Assembly (NCBI GenBank): GCA_030737875.1
Contig: CM060915.1
Coordinates: 628,496,786 to 628,560,785, forward strand
Source: Allium sativum
Lineage: Eukaryota > Streptophyta > Magnoliopsida > Asparagales > Amaryllidaceae
DNA length: 64,000 nucleotides
Reading direction: 5' to 3'
A program made the translations under genes and the position numbers. Below, piece by piece: positions 1 through 11,451 of this stretch. Within the stretch, counting starts at the first letter, position 1. Each line of letters opens with the position of its first letter. The notes beneath the pieces are model-generated. The model worked only from the letters and a program-made list of their open reading frames with translations, did no database searches and was not told the DNA's origin.

Positions 1-135
1 TATATTTATATGTATAGTTTTAAAAACTGATTTTCTTTATAATGAAAATATAAAGATATGAATTTTTGAAAAGGAAAATATACATTGTTTTGAAATAAAA
101 ACAAGATTTTTGTAGTGTAATCATCGAAGGAAAAA

Positions 136-400
136 TTCGAAGTAAAAATTCGATTTTTTTTATATTGAATAGCGAAGTAAAAATTCGATTTTTTTTTATA
201 TTGAATAGCAAAGTAAAAATTCGATTTTTATATATTGAATAGCGAAGTAAAAATTCGATTTTTTATATATTGAATAGCGAAGTAAAAATTCAATTTTTTA
301 TATTGAATAGCGAAGTAAAAATTCGATTTTTTTTATATTGAATAGCGAAGTAAAAATTCGATTTTTATATATTGAATAGCAAAGTAAAAATCCAATTTTT
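136..400. repeat. Minisatellite, ~38-bp unit, about 8 copies
   Basis: Units of the form GAATAGCGAAGTAAAAATTC followed by a T-rich stretch ending TATATT are repeated head to tail. Copies differ mainly in the length of the T run and by single changes such as AGCAAAG for AGCGAAG. The array lies inside the A 5' LTR. Confidence 0.85.
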
Positions 401-529
401 ACATATGTAGTGAATACGGGCAACGAAATTGACAAAAGGCGAGCACGGCGAAGATTTTCTACAATAGAAGAGTCGTGGTATTGGATAGCTATCGGTGAGA
501 ATTTTTCACCTTTCAATTTCATTTTCTAG

Positions 530-548
530 TTATATATATATATATATA
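530..548. repeat. TA microsatellite
   Basis: A short run of alternating TA between two unrelated LTR segments. It has no other content. Confidence 0.8.
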
Positions 549-1264
549 CTAGGATGCAGACGGTGTTTAGTAGCACCCGACACCCGTCATCCACAGACCA
601 TGGATGACTTGTTTGTTAAATTGTTTGGTTGTGTAGTTGGTTAGAGAATTTGAATTGAATTGTTTGGTGAAATGGAATGGATTAGATTGATGTGTGAATG
701 GCGTGGGCCTTCACTAGACCGGGGATAAGGCTAGGCCTTGTCCCGTTCCTAGTATCGTGTCGTTATGCCGCCGAAATTTTCTAAAATAAGTTAGAAAAAA
801 TATATCATTTTATTTAAAGAATGAACTGAATAGAAATTCATATGTTAAAATAAAATATTTGATCGTTAAAAATATAATTTTTAACGTGAATGTGAATAAA
901 TAAATATTCATTTACAAACCAGACGGTTTGTTTATGTACACCTATTTGAAAGACATTGATTGGGACGATAAATTTTACACATCGCCCAACTGCACAAATA
1001 AAATATGTGTTTGATTGTTTGAAACCCCACACGGGTGTTGGGATGAAATTTGAAGTTCACTCATCCTGATTGATTAAAATATGTCGATCGATTGATTGAC
1101 AGGCTGTTATAAGCGTTAGATATCTATATTTGATGCTTATACAGTGTAGTGCACTTTGGTAGATGGTTGATTGTTTATCAATGCTATTATATACATGTGT
1201 TGTATGGAATCCATATAATTAACGTTATATGGTGATTGATTGGGCCTCATTCCAATCGGGACAA

Positions 1265-1640
1265 CAATGAATATTATAAAAGAAAATTCATGTGTTGAAT
1301 ATAAAAATAGTCATGTGTTGACGATGTTCATGTGTTGAGTGAAATATTTTATACAATGAAATTTACATCTTTATCATATTTAAAATTAGAACTACTTTAC
1401 GGTTGAAGTCTAATTGAAAATCAAACGATAGATACCATAATTTTATAAAATATTTTACATAACAAAAATAGTGATGTGTTGACAGTACTCATGTGTTGAG
1501 GTTAGTCATGTGTTGAACGAAATATTTTAATAATAAAATTTGCATCTTTATCAATATGAAATAAAGGTTCATGTGTTGACAGTACTCATCCGTTGAGGTT
1601 AGTCATGTGTTGAACGAAATATTTTGATAATAAGAAATAT
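1265..1640. repeat. Degenerate tandem repeat with TCATGTGTTGA core
   Basis: The core TCATGTGTTGA recurs at least seven times at irregular spacing. Larger units contain GAAATATTTTATAATAA-like and TTTGCATCTTTATCA-like segments. It is an older and more diverged array than the one at 136-400. Confidence 0.7.
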
Positions 1641-1775
1641 TTGAAACGAAATATTTGAAATAAGAAATATCTGAATAGGAAATATTTGAAAAAGAAATAT
1701 TTGAAATAAGAAATATTTGAATAGGAAATATTTGAAAAAGAAATATTTGAAATAGAATATTTGAAAATAGAAATA
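1640..1775. repeat. Tandem repeat of GAAATATTTGAA units
   Basis: GAAATATTTGAA with linkers AATAA, ATAGG or AAA repeats about ten times with a 12-20 bp period. It directly follows the TCATGTGTTGA array. Confidence 0.75.
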
Positions 1776-1884
1776 TATGAAGCAGTGTTGATTAAATTGA
1801 CGCCATTTTGACGTGAACGATACTTATATCGATTTTATTCATTTTAAAATGAATATTGAAAAGTGATTTCAAAATCGAATATTT

Positions 1885-2090
1885 TGAAATGGAATTAGAT
1901 TTGAATTGAATAGAAAACGAATTTGATTTGAATTGAATAGAAAACGAATTTGAATTTGAATTGAATATATAACGAATTAGATTTGATTTGAATAGAAAAC
2001 GAATTTGATTTGAATTGAAAAGAAAACGAATTTGATTTGAATTGAATAGAAAACGAATTTGAATTTGAATTGAAGGGAAATGAATTTTTA
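1885..2090. repeat. Minisatellite with GAATTTGATTTGAATTGAATAG units
   Basis: About seven copies of a 26-32 bp unit built from GAATTTGATTTGAATTGAA followed by TAGAAAAC. The antisense open frame across it is only repeat peptide. Confidence 0.8.
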
Positions 2091-2315
2091 GAACGAATTT
2101 TTAAGGAAGAATTCAATTTTGATTTGAATTGAAATGGAAGTTGGAATTGTTTTTGAAACGAATTTAAAAACTATTTATATAATTCGTTTCAAATAGAAAT
2201 CGACGAAATATATCTCATATATATAATATATATAATATAATGGCCTGAATAGAACGCGCCGCGCCACGGTAGTTCGCGAATTTCGACCATTAACTTCGAA
2301 CGGACATTACGGGAG

Positions 2316-2330
2316 ATCCGACCGTCGGAT
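2316..2330. promoter_or_regulatory. ATCCGA-CCG-TCGGAT palindrome in A 5' LTR
   Basis: A perfect 6-bp inverted repeat with a 3-bp centre. The same motif is at matching places in B's LTRs (21721-21735, 38206-38220, 38445-38459). Conservation among diverged LTRs suggests a kept cis-element; the function is not known. Confidence 0.45.
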
Positions 2331-4058
2331 TCTCCTAAAACCGGAACCTTGGGTTCGTATCGGAAAGAGCTTTCTAACGAATATTAGAAATTTGAAATCT
2401 AACGGTTGGATTTGGAGATACGTCCAAATCAAATTTGAAAAAGGTCGTTGTAAGTGCAGTTCGATGGCCGTTGATGGAAATCGACTGTATGGGCCTTATA
2501 AAATTATTAAAAATAGTAATAATTTGTGTAAAATCATAAGAAATGATTTGGAAAAAATTGGGGTGAAAAACTCCATATTTGAAAAGATAAAAATAGATTT
2601 TTATCAAAATGAACTAGTTTTGAACTAAAATTAAAACCCATTTATTTTTAAATAAATAAATTGGATTTGACATGGGTTTTAAATAGAATTGATTTGTGGT
2701 TTGTCGTGAACTGTGTTTTAAATGACATTAGTTCTTTAACCCAGTAAAAGGAGTTTTAATGAATCTGCAATTAGATTGAAATGTGAATAGATAATCTAAA
2801 TTATCAAATTTAGAAATTGGGCGAGAATGGAGTATCACCAGTTTTGCTCCAAAGCGATAGTTAAATCTTTAATTAAATTTGAACGTGAAATGGTAATAAA
2901 TTTTACCGATAACACCATGGTGTTAGATATGGAGTATTACCATTTTTGCTTCATGGGATGAATAGGTTGGGATTGGGAAATAAAATAAATAATTACTTCG
3001 ATGTGGTTCGCTAATCTCGACTAGTTTGGAAAACAATAAATTAGTTCGAAATGACATCCAAAGGAAGGTTAAAGGATAAATTTTAAAGAATTTATCTTGG
3101 ATAAAATTAATGGGAACCTTTCCCTTAGAATGTGATTTTGTGAATAAAAGAATATTCTGAATTGGAATGAGGCGTATGTCGAGTTTGTGTAACATTTGTT
3201 TTTAATATACGCGGGTTGTTCGGAAAGTCCGGGTTTATACCCATTCTGAATAACCGATTCGACGATATGTCGAAGATGAAGACGGTGGTTGAAGACCGGA
3301 AGTCTTCACATCATTTGGGTGATTACTGATGATCTTGATTGGGTTGTACACCCAAGATGAGGGAATCAGTTGGTGGTCATCCAGACGTACTTGGAGATCG
3401 ATGGATATGCGAGGAAAGTGCCTCCGGTTTCGTTCAGACCCAGAACGGACTTGTAAATGGATTGTGTGTCTGACATTGGATTTTATTCTGTGTTGATTGA
3501 TTTCTATTAAATATACATCTGTTTGGCGGCGGAGAATTTATTCTTTTGCTTAACGCCCTTCTCTGAGACGTACGAGCTCAGAGGTTGTATATCGATGGAC
3601 ATCAGTCGCATGGCATGAATTGCCTGTGTAGCACGCTAAGATGCAATGATCAAGGCTTCTATTGAAAAGCAAAGTCTTGTGGTTGATGATCAAAGCACGG
3701 CCTACGTGGCAGCTTTGTGTATAGCGTGGATTCGCGAGCCTCACACCTCGGTATGAGTCAAAAACGGGATAAGGACCCAAGGAGTGCATGACGTTTCTTT
3801 CTAGCTATGGTGGTGTCAGTGACTTACCAGCCCTGACATTTATATCTATTTTTCACCTATGTGGTTGTTGGAATGCAAGGCGCCTCGATTATAGGTCTGT
3901 AAGGACCGGGAAACGTGTGTTCAAGAATAATTAATCCTCAAATGTCAAGAGGACCGGCCTTGGAGGATCCAGGATTGCCCAGAGTGTGTAGTCCTGAGGC
4001 ATTTGCTAGAGTGTCTCGAACGCGGAGAGGAGCTTGCCCATTTTCCTCGACTCATGAC

Positions 4059-4100
4059 GGAATCCAATTTCCAATACGTGATATTGCGGTTTTAATTGTA
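4059..4100 (+). promoter_or_regulatory. Conserved LTR block, A 5' LTR copy
   Basis: In RNA sense it reads GGAATCCAATTTCCAATA, a ~9-bp linker, then GCGGTTTTAATTGTA. The same block is in B, E and F LTRs in their sense orientation, although the surrounding sequence is much more diverged. It should lie downstream of the transcription start, so it would be part of the RNA leader. Confidence 0.5.
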
Positions 4101-4970
4101 GAACTAGTATGGCGACATAGTAGATGGTAGCTATGCCGCCTATGATTGATATTTATGATTGAAATTGTTTTGACACTATACACCTATAATAGTATCAAAT
4201 AATGTGTTTTAAACGTATCAAGCATGCTTTGGCTGTTATAAGGGAAAACCCTATCCTTCGGCTTGCGTTGCATTGTGTGATGGGACCTGGGTCTTATAAC
4301 AGCTTCATATTTCTTTATTTAGCATTGCGCTGTTAGTTCTATGCACTGGTATTCTTGGGAGGAAACCCGTTCCGTGTTATACGGCGTGGTCCCTTGATTT
4401 ACCTAACTTTAAAACCAATATTAATAACTGTTTTAGTTCTCACACCAGTCACATGACTGACCTGGAGTTTATTGTTTTAACCTAAACTCTGGGTGCCCTT
4501 ATTTTCCGCACGGGCAGCTAGTAGTTTTGATTTTGCAGATTTATATTCACAGGATCCTGGTTTACAGCTGGAACGATGCTCGGAAAGCTCTGTATCCGTA
4601 TATCACCTTCAGTTGTGCTTTGTATTATTTTCCGCTGCTATGTAATTTATTGTAATCTCTGATATTTATCAAATGTAATTTACTCATTTATACGCTGTAT
4701 ATTCTTGTAATCTGATGGAATTGTTGTAATAGCAATGAAATGTTCTTCCGTCTGCGTTCATTTGTGTGTTGTTCTCAAAGTATCCGCTCTTTCCTTCACG
4801 GGGAAGTTACGGGTTCTCACACTGATGTAACATTATTATAATGTTTATAAAAGTCTTCTGTTATTTGTTCTGATGTGTTGTATGCCCAAAGTTAGCGTAT
4901 TTGGGTTTTTGAACGGTCTTAGTTGATTTTGTGATCGATTAGGTCCGGGCGAAATCCGAGTCTTTACAGT

Positions 4971-4982
4971 TGGTATCAGAGC
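4971..4982 (+). other. Element A primer-binding site (tRNA-iMet)
   Basis: TGGTATCAGAGC is the usual plant initiator-tRNA-Met complement. It starts two bases after the LTR end and fixes both the plus orientation and the LTR boundary. Confidence 0.92.
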
Positions 4983-5360
4983 TTTGGTTAATCCAAATCT
5001 TTGGGGTACAACTCGTTAGAACTGAACAAAGACTCGTCAGAGGTAGGATTAGAAATATCCTATAAAGGAATACTCATTAGAGATAGGATCAATAGTATCC
5101 TAGAATGATAAAAACTCGTTAGAGATGGGGTTAGTAATGTCCTAGAATGAGTTTAGAGTGATAAGTTTATAATTAACGTATTTGTGATTACATCTATAAT
5201 CCGATCTTAGCAAATATGATTTTTAAATATATAAAAGTTATATATATATATTTATATTTGAAAAGTTAATCAACTAATAAAATTATTAAAACCAATAAAA
5301 TAACGAAGATTGAATAGGTTAATTAAACAACTTTCAGCTCCATTCCTTCTCGAGGACGAA

Positions 5361-5381
5361 AAGATTTTAAGTGAGGGAGAT
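5361..5381 (+). other. Element A polypurine tract
   Basis: AAGATTTTAAGTGAGGGAGA directly precedes the LTR start TATAACAACCCGG. B has GATTTTAAGTGGGGAGAT in the same place. The plus-strand DNA of the element would be primed here. Confidence 0.85.
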
Positions 5382-6285
5382 TATAACAACCCGGAATTTT
5401 GGAACCAAAAAATTTTCATTTTAGAAATTTTAATAGATTTTGAATATTTAAAATGTTATATTTTAAATAATAACGAAACAAAATTTATTTTAATCAAAGT
5501 TAAAACGAATAAATTTAATTTAATTCTAAAAGGAGTTAGTAATGGCGCGTCAGTTCAAAAATTCGATTTCTAATTTCAATTTAATATACAGAATTCCATA
5601 TAAGTTAGAATTGAACGAAACAAGAAATATTTGAATCTGTTTAACTACATCTTTCTAACAAATGTGAAAAACTGAAATTTCATAAAATAAATTAAAAGTT
5701 ATGTCCAGTTTAAAATTTAGAAAAATCGCTATAGAATTTATATATATTTTAATATAATAAATAGCCCTTAAAAAAAGTCGTTTTGCAAACGACCTCCGTT
5801 TTCGACGAAACCACCTTTGTTGGATCCGGAATGTCAAATTATTGTTAGGTTTAAATTTCCATAATTTTTAGAATTAATATATGAGCGTGACGATATAAAA
5901 TGTGTTTTGTAAATTTCATTCAAATTTAATCGACCAGAAAATGTCCATTTTTCAAACGGTTTCCAAATTCGACAAAATTAATTTTATTTAGGACCGTATC
6001 ATCAAAACATAGCTAGATTTATTTTTCAGGAATTTTTGGAGTCAGTATGTGGCCCCGATAAATTAAAAATGTACGTTCAAATTCAATATTGACCGTTATA
6101 TTAATTCATATTTTAATTTTGATAAAAACTGATCAAAACAGTAGAATTGGCTTTCGAAACATATCTCATTGTGTCCAGAATGAGGTATTTGGTTAGGAAC
6201 GACAGTCGCTGGAGTTCGTTTGGAGTTCAGACGCAAAATTTCATTTTTTAGAGATAATGGAATTAAATAATAATATAAAATATGG

Positions 6286-6293
6286 TATAAATA
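6286..6293 (+). promoter_or_regulatory. TATA box of A 3' LTR
   Basis: TATAAATA followed by GCACATCTTCAG fits a plant core promoter, with a start near 6315-6325. It is about 0.9 kb into the LTR, as expected for the U3/R border of these long LTRs. Confidence 0.6.
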
Positions 6294-7259
6294 GCACATC
6301 TTCAGCCCAAACCCTCATTATCAAAACCCTAACCGCCGGTTCCATATCATGGCTGAAATAATTCGAATTTCTTTCCCTTATCTCTCAATCCATCAAGAAT
6401 TAGAAGATGATTTCTGCATGAATGTTGTAGAGATTCACATGCTCTACAAATTCATACGGTTAAGATCATGTTTTGGGTAGTATTTTTTGTGACTCTCTGG
6501 CCTCAAGGGATGTGGTTTGGCTACAAATTCATGTCCATGGGGGAGCTAAAATTCAAAGCTATTCATGGTGAAGATGGAGAAGAAGAAGGCCTTCGATGTG
6601 GTGTATTCAGATCGGGTACCGGGAGGTTCTGGTGATGTGCGATTTGGAGAGATGGACGGAGCTTTTGGGTTCGATGGTTACAGTAAATCGAACGATGAAG
6701 AGAAAGGGTTAAGCCCTAATCATGTAATTAATTATGATTAATTATAGTTAATTAATAAATTATATAATCAAAATGTTTAATTAACGATATCTTGTTCATA
6801 CGGAAATGGAATCGAACGATTTCAAATTCGTTGGAATAGCAGAAAAGAGATCCACATCATGAAACTGACTGGAACAAAAATGGAGCTAGCTACAAATTAA
6901 GAAGGAATAAAACCCCAATGTGAGAACTTTGTTTTAAATAAAATTTATTATTAATTGTGAGGTGAAATCCATATATGTGTTGTTTAAAATCTGAATTGAT
7001 TGTTTGTGATTGTGTTTAACGACTGGATTGAATTACATATGTCAGAAAAATGTTCATGTTTAATAAGAACATGGTTAGACAATAAAACCATGCAATGTGA
7101 GATCTCTAATCCAAAATTAAAATTAATTATTGATTATGATGCATGTACGCTATGTAAGCGTTGTATGAAATTTTGGATTGATTGCGTGTGAATTTGATGA
7201 ATGATTGGATTTAATTGTGTACATATAAATATATAAAAGGTTAATGCTAGATAAACAAA

Positions 7260-8521
7260 ACTGTTTATACAATAAAAATCAAATTTTTATTATGTACATG
7301 AAACATTAAAACATTCATGTTTGAAATAAAAATTGTTGTTCAAATAAAAATTCATTTTTATTTGTCTTGTTAAAATATCATTTTTGTTAAAAAATGTTAC
7401 ATTAGATTTAAAATATCATTTTTTTATAAAATGTTACATTAGAAATAAAATAACATTTTGTTATAAAATGTTAAATTAGAATAAAAGTAACATTTTGTTA
7501 TAAAAGGTTGCATTAGATTAAAAATTGTCATTTTGTTATAAAATGTTTTATTAGATTAAAAATGTCATTTTTGGTAGAAATGTTATATTAAAATAAAAAT
7601 GCCATTTTGTTAGATCATGTCATGTTAATTAAAAATATCATTTTTATTAGAAATGTCATGTTAGATTAAAAATAACATTTTGATTAGAAAATGTCTAGTG
7701 AAACAAAATATTCATTTTTGTTATATAGAAAAGAGTAAAACAAAATAATCATATTTGTGTCAAAACAAATATCATTTTTATTGAATCATATTTGTGTCAA
7801 AACAAATATCATATTTGTTGAATCATATTTGTATCAAAACAAAATATCATTTTTGTTGAATTATATGTGTGTCACATAAAAATATCATTTTTTATGTTGA
7901 ATTAGGATTGTTCACATAAACATATCATTTTTATGTGAATTAGTATTTTTCACATGAACATATCATTTTTTTGTGAATTAGAACTGTTCACATGAACATG
8001 TCATTTTTATGTGAATTAGAATTGTTCATATGAACATATCATTTTTATGTGAATTAGAATAGTTCATATAAACATATCATTTTTATGTGAATTAGAATTG
8101 TTCACATAAACATATCATTTTTATGTGAATTAGAATTGTCACATGAACATATCTTTTTATATGAATTAGAATTGTTCATATAAACATATCATTTTTATGT
8201 GAATTAGTATTTTTCACATAAACATATCATTTTTACGTGAATTAGAATTGTCACATGAAAATATCATTTTTATATTGAATTAGAATGGTCATACAAAAAT
8301 ATCATTTTTTATATTGAAATCGAAGGGTCATAAAAAAATATCATTTTTATATTGAATTAGAATGGTCATATAAAAATATCATTTTTATGGTGAATTAGAA
8401 TTGTCATATAAAAATATCATTTTTATGGTGAATTAGAATTGTTAAATTATAATTGTCATGTTTAACAAATTAGAATTGTTAAATTATGTTAACGATAAAA
8501 TTTACATTTTATCGTATATGT
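7260..8521. repeat. Satellite-like tandem array in A 3' LTR, left half
   Basis: Degenerate tandem repeats fill the segment. The first part has AAAATGTTACATTAGA plus ATATCATTTTT units. The later part has a ~38-bp unit with CATATCATTTTTATGTGAATTAGAATTGTT. Together with 40964-42360 it makes about 2.6 kb of array. Related ~72-bp repeats occur only about five times in B's LTR. Element B is inserted inside this array. Confidence 0.8.
8517..8521. repeat. Target-site duplication of B, left copy (TATGT)
   Basis: TATGT precedes the left B LTR and also follows the right B LTR (40959-40963). The flanks join to restore the tandem repeat of A's LTR. Confidence 0.93.
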
Positions 8522-9271
8522 TGTGACGACCCCAAACCCCATTCCACGGTGGCAAGGGTAATCTTTGGAATATAACACATAAACAAATAACAGTAGAACA
8601 GAAATATATAAATACACCAGATAATGCACAACAGAATACACTAGATAAACATAATCATCAGAGTTACACAATATACTGGATCATACTTAGTACAAAATAC
8701 AGTTCAGCTTTACATAAAATGTCTATAGCGGAATCTAAACATAATATGCACAATTTGAGCTGAACTGCATAAAAAGAAAGAAATGATAGAATCCATCTTC
8801 AGCTCCATATCTATCCAGAAAGAGCCTGCTAAAACCTGAATACAAGGCTGCTCGTGTAGAAAATTGGGAACCCAATTTTGCAAGTGAAACAAACTACGAG
8901 TCAGTCATGGGACTAGTATGAGAAATTTACTTAACTTATTTTACAATAAGGCCAATCACAGGACCACGCCGCTAACGCGGAACGGGTTTTCTCCATTGGA
9001 TTTCCAGTGCTTAAAACAAGTAAATCATTTAAAGCATCACAATGCTTTTTATAAAAATGAAGCCATTATAAGACTAAGTTCCCATCACCCAATGCAACGC
9101 AAACCAAAGGATAGAGTTTTACCTTACAATGGCCAAACTATGCTTGATACGAATAAAACAAAAGTTTCTTTGATATTATTACTAGTATTTATATGTTTAA
9201 AAAACAATTTCAATCATAAGTATCAATCATAGATGGCATGGGTACCATATATCATGTTGCCATATATAGGT

Positions 9272-9317
9272 TTACAATCAAAACCGCACGATGTCGTATT
9301 TTGAAATTGGATTTCCG
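9272..9317 (-). promoter_or_regulatory. Conserved LTR block, left B LTR copy
   Basis: Plus strand TTTACAATCAAAACCGCA, a linker, then GAAATTGGATTTCC. It is the reverse complement of the block at 4059-4100. Confidence 0.5.
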
Positions 9318-9817
9318 TCATGAACCAAGGCAAGGGATCTTCCTTACCACTTCAAGATTGTCTAGCATGAGCCTCAGGAAAGTACTCAGTCAAGCCTTGG
9401 ATCGTCAGGGCCGGTCCACACGGAGTGGATTAAAATGCCTGAATACTGCGTTTAAACTTCCCCGCCCTATGGGGCGTAAATTGGTCATTTCCTGACCAAA
9501 ATATCGGCCCCGGAGCGACCGATATAAACGAGGCGCCTCGCTATCCATCATCCACATAAGTAAAATGCCCGGGCATGTAAAACCCAAAACATCACTCCTA
9601 GCTAGAAAGAAACGCATGTCCTCCCTAATGTCATCTCCTGTTTCTGGCTCATACCTCGGTGTGAGGCCCGCGAATCAACGTTAAACACAAAGCTAGATAT
9701 TTTAAAGCCCTGCTTTGATCGTCAACCACAAAGCTCTGCTTTTCAACAAAAGCTTTGATCATAGCATCTCTGCATGCCACGTTGTCAATCTACAACGTCA
9801 GACACACATCCTTTTAT

Positions 9818-9822
9818 AAGTC
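9818..9822. repeat. Target-site duplication of C, left copy (AAGTC)
   Basis: AAGTC also follows the right end of C (21089-21093). The uninterrupted B LTR at 37576 has the same AAGTC followed by TGTTCTGGG. Confidence 0.93.
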
Positions 9823-11451
9823 TGTAACACCCCACGTCCGTTAGTGTCACTCACAAAGGGAATGCACTAAGTTCTGTGGAGCATTTAGGGTAAAAGATGC
9901 AGATAAATTACAGGACAGACAGAAATTAAACAGCGGAAAATAAAACTTTGCTTTATTGATAAAATAATTTGTACAAAGATTTCTTTACAATATCAGAGTG
10001 TCATCTGTCTTACAAAATAAAGAAGCATAAAAATACATTTATATTCCCCAATTTAAGCAAGAGCCAGCCATAGCATCTGAAAAGAGAATCCAAGAAAAAC
10101 TTCGGCAAATCTTCAAGCTGGGAAAGAGTGACAGTCCAACTTAACCTGAGCTATACTATTCCCTCCTTTACTACCTGGGGGGGGAACGGAAGACAAGAAG
10201 ACAAAAGGAAAACAGAGTCAGACATAAAGCCTGAGTAAGTTCGGTAACTTCTAGCATGTGAACATGAAGAAACAAAATGACATGAATTAACTGAATACAA
10301 GATAACACCATGAGGATAGGGTTGGCAAGATTAGACAAGATTAACACAAGATATGCTAAGCTAAGATAACTGGATATGCTCTAATACTTTCGCCGCTTCG
10401 CTATTTCCTTGTTATACTGGTTTCTATATCTCTGCACCACCTAACTAGTGTCCCAACTAGTAACGATAACGTGATCCCAATCCCTGTATTTTCCATCGCC
10501 TTCAGGCATCCGTTTATTTATTTGTTATCTAGATTTAATCTAGGGTTCTCTACCAAGTGCCTTCTAGATTCAACTAGAGTTTACGCTTTCTGCTGAACGC
10601 TTCTCGGATTCAGGAATTATGCCACCTAGTTCAACTAGGAATTATGCTACCTGTCGAACGATGCCCCCAAGTCTAGGACACACTACCTATAGTGGTATAT
10701 GTTCCTATACTTCCCCATGCATGTATCGCGAATCGTTATCTCTTGTCTAGATGCACATGTCCCATAATGTGCAGTCCGAGTCCTGTGTCAGGGCAAATCA
10801 AGGAATACAGAACTCGGTCGGGAGCTTTCAGATATCTGTCGATGCAGATGCTAAGGTCTGTTTTTGTTCCAGTGGCTATGGTCCCACTTGACCCCTCCCT
10901 CAACTAATGAAAGGCACACCTTGTAAAATGAGAACTATACGCCGGCCCCCGGTGCCCCACTATCCTATGGCCATCCTCACCCATAACTAGATAGCAAGTA
11001 TATGGTCTTTTGGAGTTCTCCGCCTTTCTGCTTCACGTATCTTGATTGACTCAAGATGGATGGTAGACGATGAGTCGCTATCACAGGGCTACCGTTTGCT
11101 CGCCGAATCATGCCGGTCCATCCTAGTCTTTAGGTTGCCATGTATTGCAACCAAGGCATACCCCTGGTTCTTCTACGCAGACCTTAACCTCTGTGGGCCC
11201 AGGCGGATCATCTGCAGCCTCACAGAGGGATACCAAGAGTACCCTCACATCCCCTCGAAGCCTCGGGCTTCGTTACCCAATTCGTTGGAGCCTCCTTTTT
11301 TACTCAGACGGACGTTCGCTCCTCCTCGTGCTATACTAAGAATTACTACTTAGTTTTACTAACTAAGATTTACCACTTAGTTTCCAGAATCGTTGTTTTC
11401 TTAACTAAGGTTTACTTAGTTCTCTTTCCCGTTAGTTTAGATTGGTTAAGT

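Larger units (their letters stand above)
1..4968 (+). mobile_element. Element A 5' LTR, left end outside the window
   Basis: Long non-coding LTR of a plus-strand Ty3/gypsy element. Its right end is clear: it stops at TCTTTACA (4961-4968) and is followed two bases later by a tRNA-Met primer-binding site. The last ~150 bp closely match the end of the other A LTR (43600-43745). The part from about 3240 to 4450 matches, in the same RNA sense, the reverse complement of B's LTRs, for example the stretch around 3640-3770 against 37400-37530. The first ~2.1 kb is mostly minisatellite-like tandem repeats, listed separately. Its 5' end, and so the target duplication, lies left of the window. The short open frames inside are not conserved and are not genes. 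Confidence 0.8.
4969..5381 (+). mobile_element. Element A internal remnant, gag-pol deleted
   Basis: Only 413 bp lie between the two A LTRs. The left part holds the primer-binding site and a leader with three or four degenerate repeats of ACTCGTTAGAGAT plus GTAATGTCCTAGAATGA. The same leader type is next to B's primer-binding site (reverse strand, 36150-36240). The right part matches the 3' untranslated end of B, including AATTAAACAACTTTCAGCTC and the GAGGACGAAAAGATTTTAAG run into the polypurine tract. The whole gag-pol, about 5 kb in B, is missing. The element therefore looks like a large internal-deletion derivative of a Tekay-type element. Confidence 0.85.
5382..8521 (+). mobile_element. 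Element A 3' LTR, left part
   Basis: Begins TATAACAACCCGG directly after the polypurine tract; the usual start is TGTAAC, so one base of the terminal TG has changed. A U3-like stretch runs to the TATA box at 6286. A leader-like region follows, then a tandem array from about 7260. The LTR is cut at 8521 by element B and resumes at 40964. The two parts total about 5.9 kb. It has no gene; short open frames here are chance. Confidence 0.85.
8522..9822 (-). mobile_element. B 3' LTR, left part
   Basis: On the plus strand it starts TGTGACGACCCCAAACCCC and matches the start of the other B LTR at 36289 (TGTGACTACCCCAAACCCCC), with scattered differences. It is the R-U5 end of the LTR in the element's orientation. 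It is interrupted at 9822 by element C and resumes at 21094. Confidence 0.92.

Noticed and set aside
3550..3789. 79-codon antisense frame in A 5' LTR
   Set aside because: The same region in B's LTRs is homologous but does not keep the frame.
4971..4982. tRNA gene fragment
   Set aside because: Only the 12-base 3'-end complement is present. It is a primer-binding site, not a tRNA gene.
10180..10187. G run as a quadruplex or telomere-like site
   Set aside because: A single G run (also 16669-16680 in the other LTR) without the four runs needed. It is a length-variable homopolymer.
10692..11353. Open frames in C left LTR with similar frames in the right LTR (17189-17834)
   Set aside because: They are similar only because the two LTRs are copies of each other. 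The longer one changes frame between copies and neither has a recognisable domain.
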